Positions 1-6,440 of a stretch of DNA of 14,550 nt are shown in pieces. How positions within the stretch are numbered: the stretch's first letter is position 1; each line of letters begins with the position of its first letter. Under the pieces are notes generated by a model, which worked only from the letters and a program-made list of their open reading frames with translations, made no database searches and was not told where the DNA came from. The stretch spans positions 1-14,550 of the forward strand of contig JAJXYP010000033.1 in assembly GCA_021780545.1 (NCBI GenBank). Reading direction: 5' to 3'. The DNA comes from a bacterium (lineage in GTDB: Bacteria > Patescibacteriota > Minisyncoccia > UBA6257 > 2-01-FULL-56-20). The position numbers and the translations under genes were made by a program.

Positions 1-1
1 C

Positions 2-514
2 TCGCTCGAATCGCTCCAGGCATTCAATAACGAAACGGTGGTCCGGGCTATTGCTGGTTTTCCTGTTCCGGTGATTGCCGGCATCGGGCACGACCAGGAC
101 GTTCCACTCGCCGCCCTCGCGGCCGATTTCATGGTATCGACGCCGACCGCCGCCGCGCACCTGTTGAACCGATCATGGGAGGATGCCGCGGCGGAAGTGC
201 ATCGGCTTGCTTCGGTGTTTATCCGAATGGGAGAGGAAATAAAGCGCCGCCGCGGAGCGCTCGATCTGGCCCGGGAGGCGATGTTCGATCGGATTTCCCG
301 GGCGATTCAGGAAACGTCCGGGCGTATTGACGCCGCGGCGCGGACGATCCGGCTGACCGACCCGCGGCGGCAGCTGAAGCTCGGATATTCGATCACGCGC
401 GGAAACGGCGTTATTTTACGGAGCGCCTCGCTCGCCGCTCCGGGCGACGAACTTGAAACGGAGTTTGCCGACGGCGCGGTCAGGTCGCGCGTCGAAGATC
501 GCAAAAAGGTATAA
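2..514 (+). CDS. xseA: Exodeoxyribonuclease VII large subunit, C-terminal part (5' truncated by window edge)
   Basis: This is the catalytic subunit of exonuclease VII, which with XseB degrades single-stranded DNA into oligonucleotides in the cytoplasm. The reading frame is open from base 2 and gives 170 visible residues. It begins SLESLQAFNNETVVRAI, followed by the family-typical stretch PVIAGIGHDQDVPLAALAAD and then TPTAAAHLL. A helical, Arg/Glu-rich region follows, and the C-terminal GYSIT motif and a small beta segment ending near the stop close the protein. These are the well-conserved blocks of the XseA C-terminal half, so identification is firm although the N-terminal OB-fold lies outside the window. 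The gene stops at TAA 512-514, eight bases before xseB. That TAA lies inside a TATAAT sequence that probably serves as the xseB -10 box. The C-terminus looks intact. Confidence 0.95.
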   Translation, partial: SLESLQAFNNETVVRAIAGFPVPVIAGIGHDQDVPLAALAADFMVSTPTAAAHLLNRSWEDAAAEVHRLASVFIRMGEEIKRRRGALDLAREAMFDRISRAIQETSGRIDAAARTIRLTDPRRQLKLGYSITRGNGVILRSASLAAPGDELETEFADGAVRSRVEDRKKV

Positions 515-515
515 T
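510..515 (+). promoter_or_regulatory. Probable -10 box for xseB
   Basis: A perfect TATAAT sits at 510-515, overlapping the xseA stop codon, and only seven bases (ACATTTC) separate it from the xseB ATG at 523. No clear -35 hexamer is visible 16-18 bases upstream, inside xseA. No Shine-Dalgarno lies between the box and the ATG. If used, the transcript would start at or within a base or two of the start codon. Confidence 0.55.
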
Positions 516-522
516 ACATTTC

Positions 523-735
523 ATGCCCGCAAAACCAAAACATCTCTTTAAGGAGCGCCTGAAAGAAATTGCGTCGATTCTCGAATGGTTTGATTCGCAG
601 GAGGAACTTGATCTTGAGGCGGCCCTTGAAAAAACCGCGAAGGCGGGCGAATTGATCACCGCCGCCAAGAAACAGCTGGTTGAAATCGAGAATGAGTTCC
701 GGGAAATCAAAAAGGCCGCTGAAGCGGAAGAGTAA
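523..735 (+). CDS. xseB: Exodeoxyribonuclease VII small subunit
   Basis: This 70-residue acidic, all-helical protein is the small subunit that binds in several copies to each XseA chain. The sequence shows LKEIASILEWFDSQEELDLEAALE, which matches the family pattern of a first helix, a short turn with a conserved LDLEEAL-like stretch, and a long second helix ending in a Lys/Glu-rich tail (KKAAEAEE). Length matches the family norm of about 60-85 residues. It lies directly downstream of xseA, the usual partner arrangement. The start at 523 is the first ATG in frame and lies seven bases after a TATAAT box. The gene may therefore have its own near-leaderless transcript, besides read-through from xseA. 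The stop codon is buried in the left arm of a hairpin shared with the convergent dsbB gene. Confidence 0.93.
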   Translation: MPAKPKHLFKERLKEIASILEWFDSQEELDLEAALEKTAKAGELITAAKKQLVEIENEFREIKKAAEAEE

Positions 736-753
736 CCGGCGGCGGTTACTCTT
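728..753. terminator. Hairpin spanning both convergent stop codons (candidate bidirectional terminator)
   Basis: A perfect inverted repeat has 11-base arms, AAGAGTAACCG (728-738) and CGGTTACTCTT (743-753), around a four-base GCGG loop. The left arm contains the xseB TAA (733-735). The right arm contains most of the dsbB stop codon, read on the minus strand (752-754). Its place exactly between two convergent genes suggests transcription termination in both directions. It lacks a long T tract on either side, so it is not a textbook intrinsic terminator. It may instead work weakly or protect 3' ends. Confidence 0.6.
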
Positions 754-1309
754 AAAGTTCGCGCAGCTGCTTCTGTTTCGGATTCGGCGAAAGCATAAAG
801 AGAAGAATCAGCGCAAAAACCGTGAGAGACATCGTTGGGATGGTTACATAGCCGTACTCAAGGAAATATACGTGTTCGCAGGTGGCCCCTGAAGCGGCGC
901 AGGGGAAGATTGATTCGCCGCCGAACTGAAGGAAGGTGTGGTAGAGGCTAATCAGTATGCCGATGGAGGAAAGGATGATCGAATGCAGCCGCATCAGCTG
1001 GTCTTTTTTAATGAATGCGACGAAAAGCAGGATTGCCTGGGGATAGAGAAATATCCGCTGCCACCAGCAGAGCAGACAGGGCTGGAATCCTGCGAAGTTG
1101 GAATAGAAGAGGCTCCCCGCTACGGCGCCGAGGGCGACGAGGAAGGAAAGGAAGAGCGCGCGTTCTCCAAAAAAGACGGCAACGTCGCGCGTCCATCCGC
1201 GGCGGCGCAGGGGGGTGATAAGGATAATCAGGAGTCCGACCGAAAAAATATCGGCAAGAACCGTGAGGTAGGAAAGGAAATTGGTAACCGATTGGACGAG
1301 CGGGGTCAT
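752..1309 (-). CDS. dsbB: Disulfide bond formation protein DsbB/BdbC
   Basis: This integral membrane protein re-oxidises a thioredoxin-fold thiol oxidase and passes the electrons to quinone. The chosen start (ATG 1309-1307) gives 185 residues. It overlaps the stop of the upstream thioredoxin gene in an ATGA pattern, which supports it over the longer in-frame ORF starting at 1519. The first active-site pair is C78-LL-C81 in QPCLLCWWQRIFLYP, a hallmark of the family. The second pair is C137 and C144 in FPCAASGATC, followed by the BdbC-like EYGYVTIPTMSL. Four core membrane helices lie near residues 50-70, 85-100, 108-128 and 155-174. An additional hydrophobic segment at about 10-32 makes it longer at the N-terminus than the usual four-helix form. 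No Shine-Dalgarno is visible, so translational coupling to the upstream gene is likely. Family identity is firm; the quinone partner is inferred. Confidence 0.93.
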   Translation of the reverse strand: MTPLVQSVTNFLSYLTVLADIFSVGLLIILITPLRRRGWTRDVAVFFGERALFLSFLVALGAVAGSLFYSNFAGFQPCLLCWWQRIFLYPQAILLFVAFIKKDQLMRLHSIILSSIGILISLYHTFLQFGGESIFPCAASGATCEHVYFLEYGYVTIPTMSLTVFALILLFMLSPNPKQKQLREL

Positions 1310-1821
1310 CGGGCAGGGGAAGATGATCCGGCGACGGCCGGCGATGCCGTTGAGGTAGCGGTGGAAGACCCCGAAACCCCTGGAGCCGTGGATGTCGCCT
1401 GGCCGGGCAGCGCGCAGCCGGTTTTTTGCGAAAGTGTCTGGAGCGGCGTCGTGCCGGTTAGACGCGATCCGTTCGGGAAAACCCAAGTGGGATAGCTTTG
1501 GATATTGTTTTGAATGCAAATCTGAGTCTGGCCCGATTCATCGGGCAGCGAACATTCGACGTACGGAAGATATTTCTCGGACGTGCCGAATTCCTGTTTT
1601 TGCGCGGCGCAGTGGGGGCACCAGAACGCTCCGTAAAATTTAGTTCCGGTCTGGGCGATGCATTTCGCGAAGGCGTCATACATGCCCGGCGGCGGCGGGA
1701 TGCCTTGCGTATAGATGTAAACCGCGAGCAGCGCGGCGATGGCAAGGATAATGTAAGTCGCAATTTTCACCCGTCGCATGCTCCGCTCCAGGGCAATCTG
1801 CTGTTTTGCCTCATCTTTCAT
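1306..1821 (-). CDS. Membrane-anchored thioredoxin-like thiol oxidase (VKOR-type Trx domain)
   Basis: This is a 171-residue protein with a cytoplasmic charged N-terminus, one membrane helix at about residues 20-38, an exposed thioredoxin-like domain (about 48-137), and a Ser/Thr/Ala/Pro tail of about 35 residues. The active site is C68-PH-C71 in FYGAFWCPHCAAQK, and the cis-proline loop is SYPTW with P111. Further cysteines are C54, C90, C102 and C136. The pattern GAFWCPHC, LPYVEC, QTQIC, YPTW closely resembles the thioredoxin domain fused to VKOR in cyanobacteria and some other bacteria. It is unlike classical DsbA, whose domain carries a helical insertion. Here it is paired with DsbB, with overlapping ATGA codons, so it probably oxidises exported proteins and is recycled by DsbB. 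The start at 1821 is preferred because an extended -10 box lies just before it and the longer in-frame extension crosses the cyoA promoter. Whether it acts as oxidase or isomerase is not settled. Confidence 0.85.
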   Translation of the reverse strand: MKDEAKQQIALERSMRRVKIATYIILAIAALLAVYIYTQGIPPPPGMYDAFAKCIAQTGTKFYGAFWCPHCAAQKQEFGTSEKYLPYVECSLPDESGQTQICIQNNIQSYPTWVFPNGSRLTGTTPLQTLSQKTGCALPGQATSTAPGVSGSSTATSTASPAVAGSSSPAR

Positions 1822-1828
1822 AGAGACC

Positions 1829-1837
1829 AGTATAGCA
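1829..1837 (-). promoter_or_regulatory. Extended -10 promoter for the thioredoxin/dsbB operon
   Basis: Read on the minus strand, TGC followed by TATACT (hexamer at 1834-1829) forms an extended -10 element. Seven bases (GGTCTCT) separate it from the ATG at 1821. A poor -35 match, TTCATC, lies 17 bases upstream, over the cyoA start codon. There is no Shine-Dalgarno, and the predicted transcript starts at or very near the ATG. Confidence 0.55.
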
Positions 1838-1843
1838 TATAAT
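1838..1843 (+). promoter_or_regulatory. -10 box for the cyoABCDE operon
   Basis: A perfect TATAAT lies nine bases (GATAAAAAG) before the cyoA ATG at 1853. It directly abuts the divergent extended -10 element of the thioredoxin gene. At 17-base spacing the -35 position reads CTTTCA (1815-1820), a weak match inside the start of the thioredoxin gene. The leader would be only a few bases long, with no Shine-Dalgarno. Confidence 0.6.
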
Positions 1844-1852
1844 GATAAAAAG

Positions 1853-2638
1853 ATGAACCGATTCCCCCTGCTTGATCCGAAAGGAATTATCGGTCTTGAT
1901 GAGCGCAATCTGATGATTGTGGCCGCCGTCCTGATGCTGCTTGTTGTAATACCGGTTTATATCATGGCATTCGTCATCGCGCGCCGATATCGGGCCGGAA
2001 ATACGGGACGGGAATACCGGCCTGACTGGGGCAGTAGCTGGCGATACGAGCTCGCCTGGTGGGCTTTTCCCTGCGCGGTCATTCTCGTGCTTTCAATTAT
2101 CACCTGGCAGAGCAGCCACGCCCTCGATCCGTCCCAACCCATTGCCTCGCCGGCGGCGCCCTTAACCATTCAGGTGGTGGCGCTCGATTGGAAATGGCTC
2201 TTTATTTATCCGCAACAGCACATCGCTTCCGTCAATTTGGCAGTAATACCCGTCGGTACGCCGATCGATTTTGAAATCACCGCTGACGCGCCAATGAATT
2301 CCTTCTGGATTCCCCGGCTGGGAGGCCAGATTTACGCGATGCCCGGCATGGCAACGCATCTGCATCTTATGGCTGACGTGCCGGGAGATTACCGCGGCCT
2401 CTCGGCGAACTTCAGCGGCGCCGGGTTTTCGGACATGACATTCACCGCCCGCGCGGAATCTGCCGGAGAATTTACCGCCTGGGCCGCCGGCATTGCGGCG
2501 GCAACGACGACCGACCCCGCGCTCACCGCGCCATCGTTCGAGGCGCTTGCCAAGCCGAGCACCGCTGTGGCGCCGGTGTTTTATTCATCCGCTGATCCGG
2601 CGCTCTATAATGAAATCGTGAAACAATATGTTCGGTAA
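1853..2638 (+). CDS. cyoA: Cytochrome bo3 ubiquinol oxidase subunit II
   Basis: This 261-residue subunit II of a heme-copper quinol oxidase has a cupredoxin domain facing outside. Two membrane helices lie at about residues 21-43 and 68-86. The domain carries [13 protein letters not shown] (109-121, approximately), the stretch [18 protein letters not shown], and [14 protein letters not shown] (182-195). At the last site cytochrome c oxidases carry the Cys/His ligands of CuA. Here they are absent, which marks it as a quinol oxidase. The protein begins almost at the family motif LDPKG, so the lipoprotein signal peptide and lipobox cysteine of E. coli CyoA are missing, and no hydrophobic extension exists upstream in frame. 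It is also shorter at the C-terminus than the roughly 315-residue E. coli protein. The start at 1853 is chosen because it follows the TATAAT box; the longer in-frame ORF from 1778 would run through the promoter and the divergent gene. Confidence 0.95.
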   Translation: MNRFPLLDPKGIIGLDERNLMIVAAVLMLLVVIPVYIMAFVIARRYRAGNTGREYRPDWGSSWRYELAWWAFPCAVILVLSIITWQSSHALDPSQPIASPAAPLTIQVVALDWKWLFIYPQQHIASVNLAVIPVGTPIDFEITADAPMNSFWIPRLGGQIYAMPGMATHLHLMADVPGDYRGLSANFSGAGFSDMTFTARAESAGEFTAWAAGIAAATTTDPALTAPSFEALAKPSTAVAPVFYSSADPALYNEIVKQYVR

Positions 2639-4610
2639 CCTTACCGCCGCGGCTTTCGAACACAACTGGATCGTGAATGCCGCGGTTGCTTCGATGGGTC
2701 TGGCGCTCGTTGGCGTCGCCGCGCTCCTCACGTATCTGCGGCGATGGCGCTGGCTTTGGCGCGAATGGCTTACGACGCTTGACCATAAGCGGATTGGCGT
2801 CATGTACCTCGTCGTCGCGGCCGTCATGCTCTTTAAAGGCGGCGTTGACGCGCTTATGATGCGCGGACAGCAGGCGGTGGCTGCGGGAGCGGCGCAGGGT
2901 TATCTTTCGGCGAATCATTACGATCAGATTTTCACCGCGCACGGCGTCACGATGATATTTTTCGTCGCCATGCCGCTCGTTTTCGGTCTTTTCAATCTCA
3001 TTATTCCGCTCCAGATCGGATCGCGGGACGTTGCGTTTCCGTTTCTGAACGCCGTCAGCTTCTGGCTTTTTGCGGCGGGAGCGGCGCTTTTCAACGCATC
3101 CCTCGCGGTCGGCCACTTTGCCGCGACCGGCTGGCTGGCGTATCCGCCGCTTTCGGAACTGGCATACAGTCCCGGGGTGGGCGTTGATTACTGGATCTGG
3201 TGTCTGCAGATCGCGGGTATCGGCAGTTTGCTCTCGGGCATCAATTTTTTGGCGACCATCATCACGATGCGTGCGCCCGGCATGAAGCTCATGAAAATGC
3301 CGATGTTCATCTGGAACGCGCTCGGGACGATCGTTCTCGTCGTGTTTGCGTTCCCCGTGCTCACCGCGACGCTCGGAATGCTTTTCCTCGATCGTTTTTT
3401 CAGCATGCATTTTTTCACCGCGGCGGCCGGCGGCAACGCAATGATGTATGTGAATTTGATTTGGAGCTGGGGGCATCCCGAGGTCTATATTCTCGTGCTT
3501 CCCGCCTTTGGTATTTTTTCCGAAGTCGTTTCGGTTTTTTCCGAAAAGAAAATCTTCGGGTATGCCTCGATGGTTGCCGCGACCGCCGCCATCACACTCC
3601 TGTCTTTCATGGTTTGGCTTCACCACTTTTTCACCATGGGCGCCGGAGCGGACGTGAACGCATTTTTTGGCATTGCGACGATGGTGATTGCAATCCCGAC
3701 GGGCGTAAAAATTTTCAACTGGCTTTTCACCATGTATAAAGGGCGCGTCCACTTCACGACACCCATGTATTGGTTTTTCGGATTCGTCGCGACTTTCACG
3801 CTGGGCGGCATGGCGGGCGTTCTTATGGCAGTTCCGGCGGCGGACTTCGAATTGCACAACAGTTTATTCCTTGTCGCGCATTTTCATACGATGATCGTGG
3901 GCGGCGTGCTTTTCGGTCTTTTTGCCGGTTTCACCTATTGGTTTCCGAAGTTCACGGGGTTTAAACTCGACGAGCGCCTGGGGAAGTGGGCGTTCTGGTG
4001 CTGGATTGTCGGATTTTTTCTGGCATTCGTTCCGCTCTACATCCTTGGATTTATGGGTGCCACGCGCCGCCTTGATCATTACGCCGCATCGACGGGCTGG
4101 CAGCCGCTTTTTATCGTTGCCGGCATTGGTGCGGTCATTATCGCGATTGGCGTACTCTTCCAGCTTGCCCAGATTGTCGTGAGCATCCTGTGGCGCGAGC
4201 GATACCGCGATACGACGAATGGGGATCCCTGGAACGGCCGGACGCTCGAATGGTCGGTTGGGACGCCGGTGCCGGTGTATAATTTTGCGGTGATACCGAA
4301 CGCGGCCGAGCGCGATCCGCTCTGGGAAGCCAAGCGCCGCGGCTGCTGGCCGCCTAAGGAAAATCCGGCGTACGAGGATATCACGCTTCCGCGGAATTCA
4401 GCCGTCCCTGTTATAATTGCCGCGCTCGGTTTTCTTTTCGGGTTTGGAATTGTCTGGCATATTGTTTGGCTGGCGCTCGCGTCCGCCGCCGGCATCGTTG
4501 CCGCGCTCATCACCCGATCCTGCGATAACGATACGGAGTACGTGATTTCGGCCGCTGAAGTCGAGCGGATGGAATCACAGCGGATGGAATCACGATTGCA
4601 AAAGCCATGA
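2628..4610 (+). CDS. cyoB: Cytochrome bo3 ubiquinol oxidase subunit I
   Basis: This is the catalytic subunit, which reduces O2 to water at a heme o3-CuB centre, takes electrons from quinol via heme b, and pumps protons. It has 660 residues against 663 in E. coli, with the numbering shifted by one. Visible ligands are H105 and H420 for heme b, H283, H332 and H333 for CuB, and H418 for heme o3. The cross-link tyrosine is Y287 in WGHPEVY. D-channel residues N123, D134, N141 and E285 and the K-channel K361 are all present. In the quinol site D74, H97 and Q100 are kept, but the position of E. coli R71 is K70. The gene starts inside cyoA with an 11-base overlap. The cytoplasmic C-terminus carries a 15-base tandem duplication encoding [10 protein letters not shown]. 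It is the second gene of an intact cyoABCDE operon. Confidence 0.97.
   Translation: MFGNLTAAAFEHNWIVNAAVASMGLALVGVAALLTYLRRWRWLWREWLTTLDHKRIGVMYLVVAAVMLFKGGVDALMMRGQQAVAAGAAQGYLSANHYDQIFTAHGVTMIFFVAMPLVFGLFNLIIPLQIGSRDVAFPFLNAVSFWLFAAGAALFNASLAVGHFAATGWLAYPPLSELAYSPGVGVDYWIWCLQIAGIGSLLSGINFLATIITMRAPGMKLMKMPMFIWNALGTIVLVVFAFPVLTATLGMLFLDRFFSMHFFTAAAGGNAMMYVNLIWSWGHPEVYILVLPAFGIFSEVVSVFSEKKIFGYASMVAATAAITLLSFMVWLHHFFTMGAGADVNAFFGIATMVIAIPTGVKIFNWLFTMYKGRVHFTTPMYWFFGFVATFTLGGMAGVLMAVPAADFELHNSLFLVAHFHTMIVGGVLFGLFAGFTYWFPKFTGFKLDERLGKWAFWCWIVGFFLAFVPLYILGFMGATRRLDHYAASTGWQPLFIVAGIGAVIIAIGVLFQLAQIVVSILWRERYRDTTNGDPWNGRTLEWSVGTPVPVYNFAVIPNAAERDPLWEAKRRGCWPPKENPAYEDITLPRNSAVPVIIAALGFLFGFGIVWHIVWLALASAAGIVAALITRSCDNDTEYVISAAEVERMESQRMESRLQKP
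4564..4593 (+). repeat. 15-bp perfect tandem duplication at the cyoB 3' end
   Basis: The unit AGCGGATGGAATCAC occurs at 4564-4578 and again immediately at 4579-4593. It is in frame and makes the protein read [12 protein letters not shown] near its C-terminus. It looks like a replication-slippage duplication in a tolerant cytoplasmic tail, 17 bases before the cyoB stop. Confidence 0.9.
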
Positions 4611-5185
4611 ATTCCGGAACAACGATAAACGACGAGAAGCGGTATTTTGGTTTTTGGGCGTACCTCATGAGCGACTGCCTGCTGTTCGGCGCGCTCTTTG
4701 CCGCATACGCCGTGCTTCGGGGAAACGTAGCCGGCGGACCGGCCGGCAGCGAAATATTCAGTTTGCCGTTCGTATTCGGGGAGACGTTGATTCTGCTCAC
4801 GAGTAGTTTTACGGCGGGCCTCGCGTCGCTCGCGGCCTACCGGGGAAGTAAGCGCGGCGTTCTCGGCTGGCTTACCGCAACCTTCGCGCTTGGAGCGGCG
4901 TTCCTCGCGATGGAAATGACGGAGTTTACGCGGCTAGTCCGTTCCGGAAACGGACCGCAGCGGAGCGGGTTTCTTACGTCATACTTTACGCTCGTCGGTA
5001 CGCACGGATTGCATATTGCGGCGGGCCTGCTTTGGATGGCGGTGCTTATAGTCCAGATTGCGGCTTCGCGGTCGCTGACGCCGAAAATGGCGCGGCGCGT
5101 GAGCTTGCTCGGTCTTTTCTGGCACTTTCTCGATATTGTCTGGATCTTTATTTTCACCATCGTATATCTGATGGGCGTCATGTAA
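4607..5185 (+). CDS. cyoC: Cytochrome bo3 ubiquinol oxidase subunit III
   Basis: This 192-residue membrane protein is the subunit III of the quinol oxidase, which stabilises the catalytic subunit. It has five predicted helices. Conserved blocks include [19 protein letters not shown] (15-33), GGPAG with [31 protein letters not shown], and [19 protein letters not shown] at the end. All align well with E. coli CyoC, apart from its shorter, His-poor N-terminus. The start codon overlaps the cyoB stop in an ATGA arrangement. No Shine-Dalgarno is seen, so translational coupling is likely. Confidence 0.96.
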   Translation: MNSGTTINDEKRYFGFWAYLMSDCLLFGALFAAYAVLRGNVAGGPAGSEIFSLPFVFGETLILLTSSFTAGLASLAAYRGSKRGVLGWLTATFALGAAFLAMEMTEFTRLVRSGNGPQRSGFLTSYFTLVGTHGLHIAAGLLWMAVLIVQIAASRSLTPKMARRVSLLGLFWHFLDIVWIFIFTIVYLMGVM

Positions 5186-5189
5186 AGCC

Positions 5190-5528
5190 ATGAAACATTA
5201 TCTGAGCGGTTATCTGCTATCGGTCTTCCTGACGGCTTTGGCCTTCGGCTTGGTTGCGCTGCATGCGGCTTCCGGCCACGTCGTGTTTGCGCATCCGTTT
5301 CTGGCGGCGGCGCTTGTCGCAATCGCCGCGGTGCAGCTTGTCGTCCAGATGGTGTTTTTCCTCCGCCTCGGAGCGCGGGGATCGCGCCGCTGGAATCTGG
5401 CGCTGTTTATTTTTATGGCGCTGATCGTCGCAATCATTGTGGGCGGATCCCTGTGGATTATGGCGAATCTGAATTACAACATGACGCCGGCGCAGATGAA
5501 CGAATACATGATCAACCAGAGCGAATGA
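5190..5528 (+). CDS. cyoD: Cytochrome bo3 ubiquinol oxidase subunit IV
   Basis: This 112-residue protein with three predicted membrane helices is the small accessory subunit IV of the oxidase. The best-conserved part is the end of the third helix and its exit, GGSLWIMANLNYNM, nearly the same as in E. coli CyoD. The start (KHYLSGYLLSVFLT) and the VQLVVQMVFFLRL helix also match. It begins four bases after the cyoC stop and ends with an ATGA overlap into cyoE. The C-terminal tail (TPAQMNEYMINQSE) is slightly longer than in E. coli. Confidence 0.95.
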   Translation: MKHYLSGYLLSVFLTALAFGLVALHAASGHVVFAHPFLAAALVAIAAVQLVVQMVFFLRLGARGSRRWNLALFIFMALIVAIIVGGSLWIMANLNYNMTPAQMNEYMINQSE

Positions 5529-6379
5529 AAAAGTATTACTCGCTTGCGAAACCTGGCTTGGTGTACGGCAACCTGATTCCGCTGATTGGCGGATTCGCGC
5601 TTGCTTCGCGGGGCATCACGGGCGCGGTTGATTGGCCGGTGCTCGCCGCGGCGCTCGTTGGACTTGCGCTCGTGATGGCGTCTGCTTGCGTGTTCAACAA
5701 TTACATCGATCGCGGTATTGATGCGGCGATGGCGCGCACAAAGGAGCGCCCGCTCGTGACCGGCGCTGTTTCCGCCCGCGCGGCGCTCGTCTTCGGATCC
5801 GTGCTCGGCGCCGCGGGATTCGCCATGCTTTACATCGGGGTCAACGCGATCGCGGGCGATGTAGCGGCCGCCGGATTTCTTGCTTATATTTTTCTTTACA
5901 GCGCCGCAAAACGCGCGACGGTTCACGGCTCGCTTGTTGGAAGCCTGGCGGGCGCCGTTCCGCCGGTCGTCGGTTACGCCGCCGCGGCGGGGCGTCTCGA
6001 TCCGGCGGCGGGGATCCTTTTTCTGATTATGGTGTTCTGGCAGATGCCCCATTTTCTTTCGATCGCGATCTACCGGGCTGGCGATTATGCCGCCGCCGGG
6101 ATTCCTGTTTACCCCGTTGCGCGCGGGATGCAGAAAACCAAAGCGCTGATTGTAGCATACGCGGCCGCGTTCGCCGTCGTGGCGCCTTCGCCGTACTTCA
6201 TCGGCGCCGCGGGCCCGATTTACGGCATTATCGCGGCGGTTCTCGGTATTGTCTGGCTCGTGCTTGCCGTCAGGTTGTATTTTGCGCGAGACGGCGAAGA
6301 ACAGCAGGCCCGGCTTTTATTTTTTGCATCGCTTGCCGTCATGGTGCTACTCTTTGCCGCGATAGCGATCGGCCCTTGA
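5525..6379 (+). CDS. cyoE: Protoheme IX farnesyltransferase (heme O synthase)
   Basis: This UbiA-superfamily prenyltransferase converts heme b to heme O, the cofactor of the oxidase encoded just upstream. It has 284 residues, about the family norm, and multiple hydrophobic helices. The polyprenyl-diphosphate/Mg binding motif is N58-N59-x-x-D62-x-x-x-D66, followed by R71-TKER-PL. Later blocks are SLAGAVPPVVGY, FWQMPHFLSIAIYRAGDYAAAGIPV and YPVARG, typical of CtaB/CyoE. The start at 5525 overlaps the cyoD stop (ATGA), which favours it over the longer in-frame ORF from 5453. A heme b supply is needed for function; no heme biosynthesis gene is in this window. No clear terminator hairpin follows, and the next promoter begins 11 bases after the stop. 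Confidence 0.95.
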   Translation: MKKYYSLAKPGLVYGNLIPLIGGFALASRGITGAVDWPVLAAALVGLALVMASACVFNNYIDRGIDAAMARTKERPLVTGAVSARAALVFGSVLGAAGFAMLYIGVNAIAGDVAAAGFLAYIFLYSAAKRATVHGSLVGSLAGAVPPVVGYAAAAGRLDPAAGILFLIMVFWQMPHFLSIAIYRAGDYAAAGIPVYPVARGMQKTKALIVAYAAAFAVVAPSPYFIGAAGPIYGIIAAVLGIVWLVLAVRLYFARDGEEQQARLLFFASLAVMVLLFAAIAIGP

Positions 6380-6390
6380 AAGTCCGGTCA

Positions 6391-6418
6391 TTGACAGGGC
6401 GCCGCGTACCGGTATAAT
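6391..6418 (+). promoter_or_regulatory. Consensus sigma-70-type promoter of the marR-efflux operon
   Basis: TTGACA (6391-6396) and TATAAT (6413-6418) are both perfect hexamers, separated by 16 bases. This is the only promoter in the window with an evident -35. Transcription would start near 6425, leaving a leader of about 14 bases before the ATG at 6439. The -10 box is overlapped by a large palindrome. Confidence 0.85.
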
Positions 6419-6440
6419 AGTTAAGTAACCTAACTATTAT
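6414..6440. promoter_or_regulatory. Palindromic operator, probable MarR binding site
   Basis: This perfect inverted repeat has 10-base arms, ATAATAGTTA (6414-6423) and TAACTATTAT (6431-6440), around a seven-base AGTAACC spacer. It covers most of the -10 box, the predicted transcription start and the first bases of the marR start codon. AT-rich palindromes over the gene's own promoter are typical MarR-family operators, so autorepression is the simplest reading. In RNA the same bases could form a small hairpin. Confidence 0.75.

Noticed and set aside
938..1495. 185-codon plus-strand open frame opposite dsbB and the thioredoxin gene
   Set aside because: Charged, repeat-like composition with no recognisable fold. 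The minus strand carries two clear families with intact active-site cysteines.
1310..1519. 70-residue N-terminal extension of DsbB
   Set aside because: It overlaps the thioredoxin gene in another frame and has no family resemblance. The internal ATG at 1309 couples by ATGA to the upstream stop.
1778..1852. 25-residue N-terminal extension of CyoA that might hold the missing signal peptide
   Set aside because: It is not hydrophobic enough for a signal, runs through the promoter and overlaps the start of the divergent gene.
2523..3857. 444-codon open frame on the minus strand across cyoA/cyoB
   Set aside because: It is antisense to the strongly conserved cyoB, and the translation is a low-complexity, His/Arg/Glu-rich string without domains. 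It is a GC-rich codon shadow.
5474..6052. 192-codon minus-strand open frame opposite cyoE
   Set aside because: Arg/Glu-rich shadow of a conserved membrane protein gene with no motif of its own.
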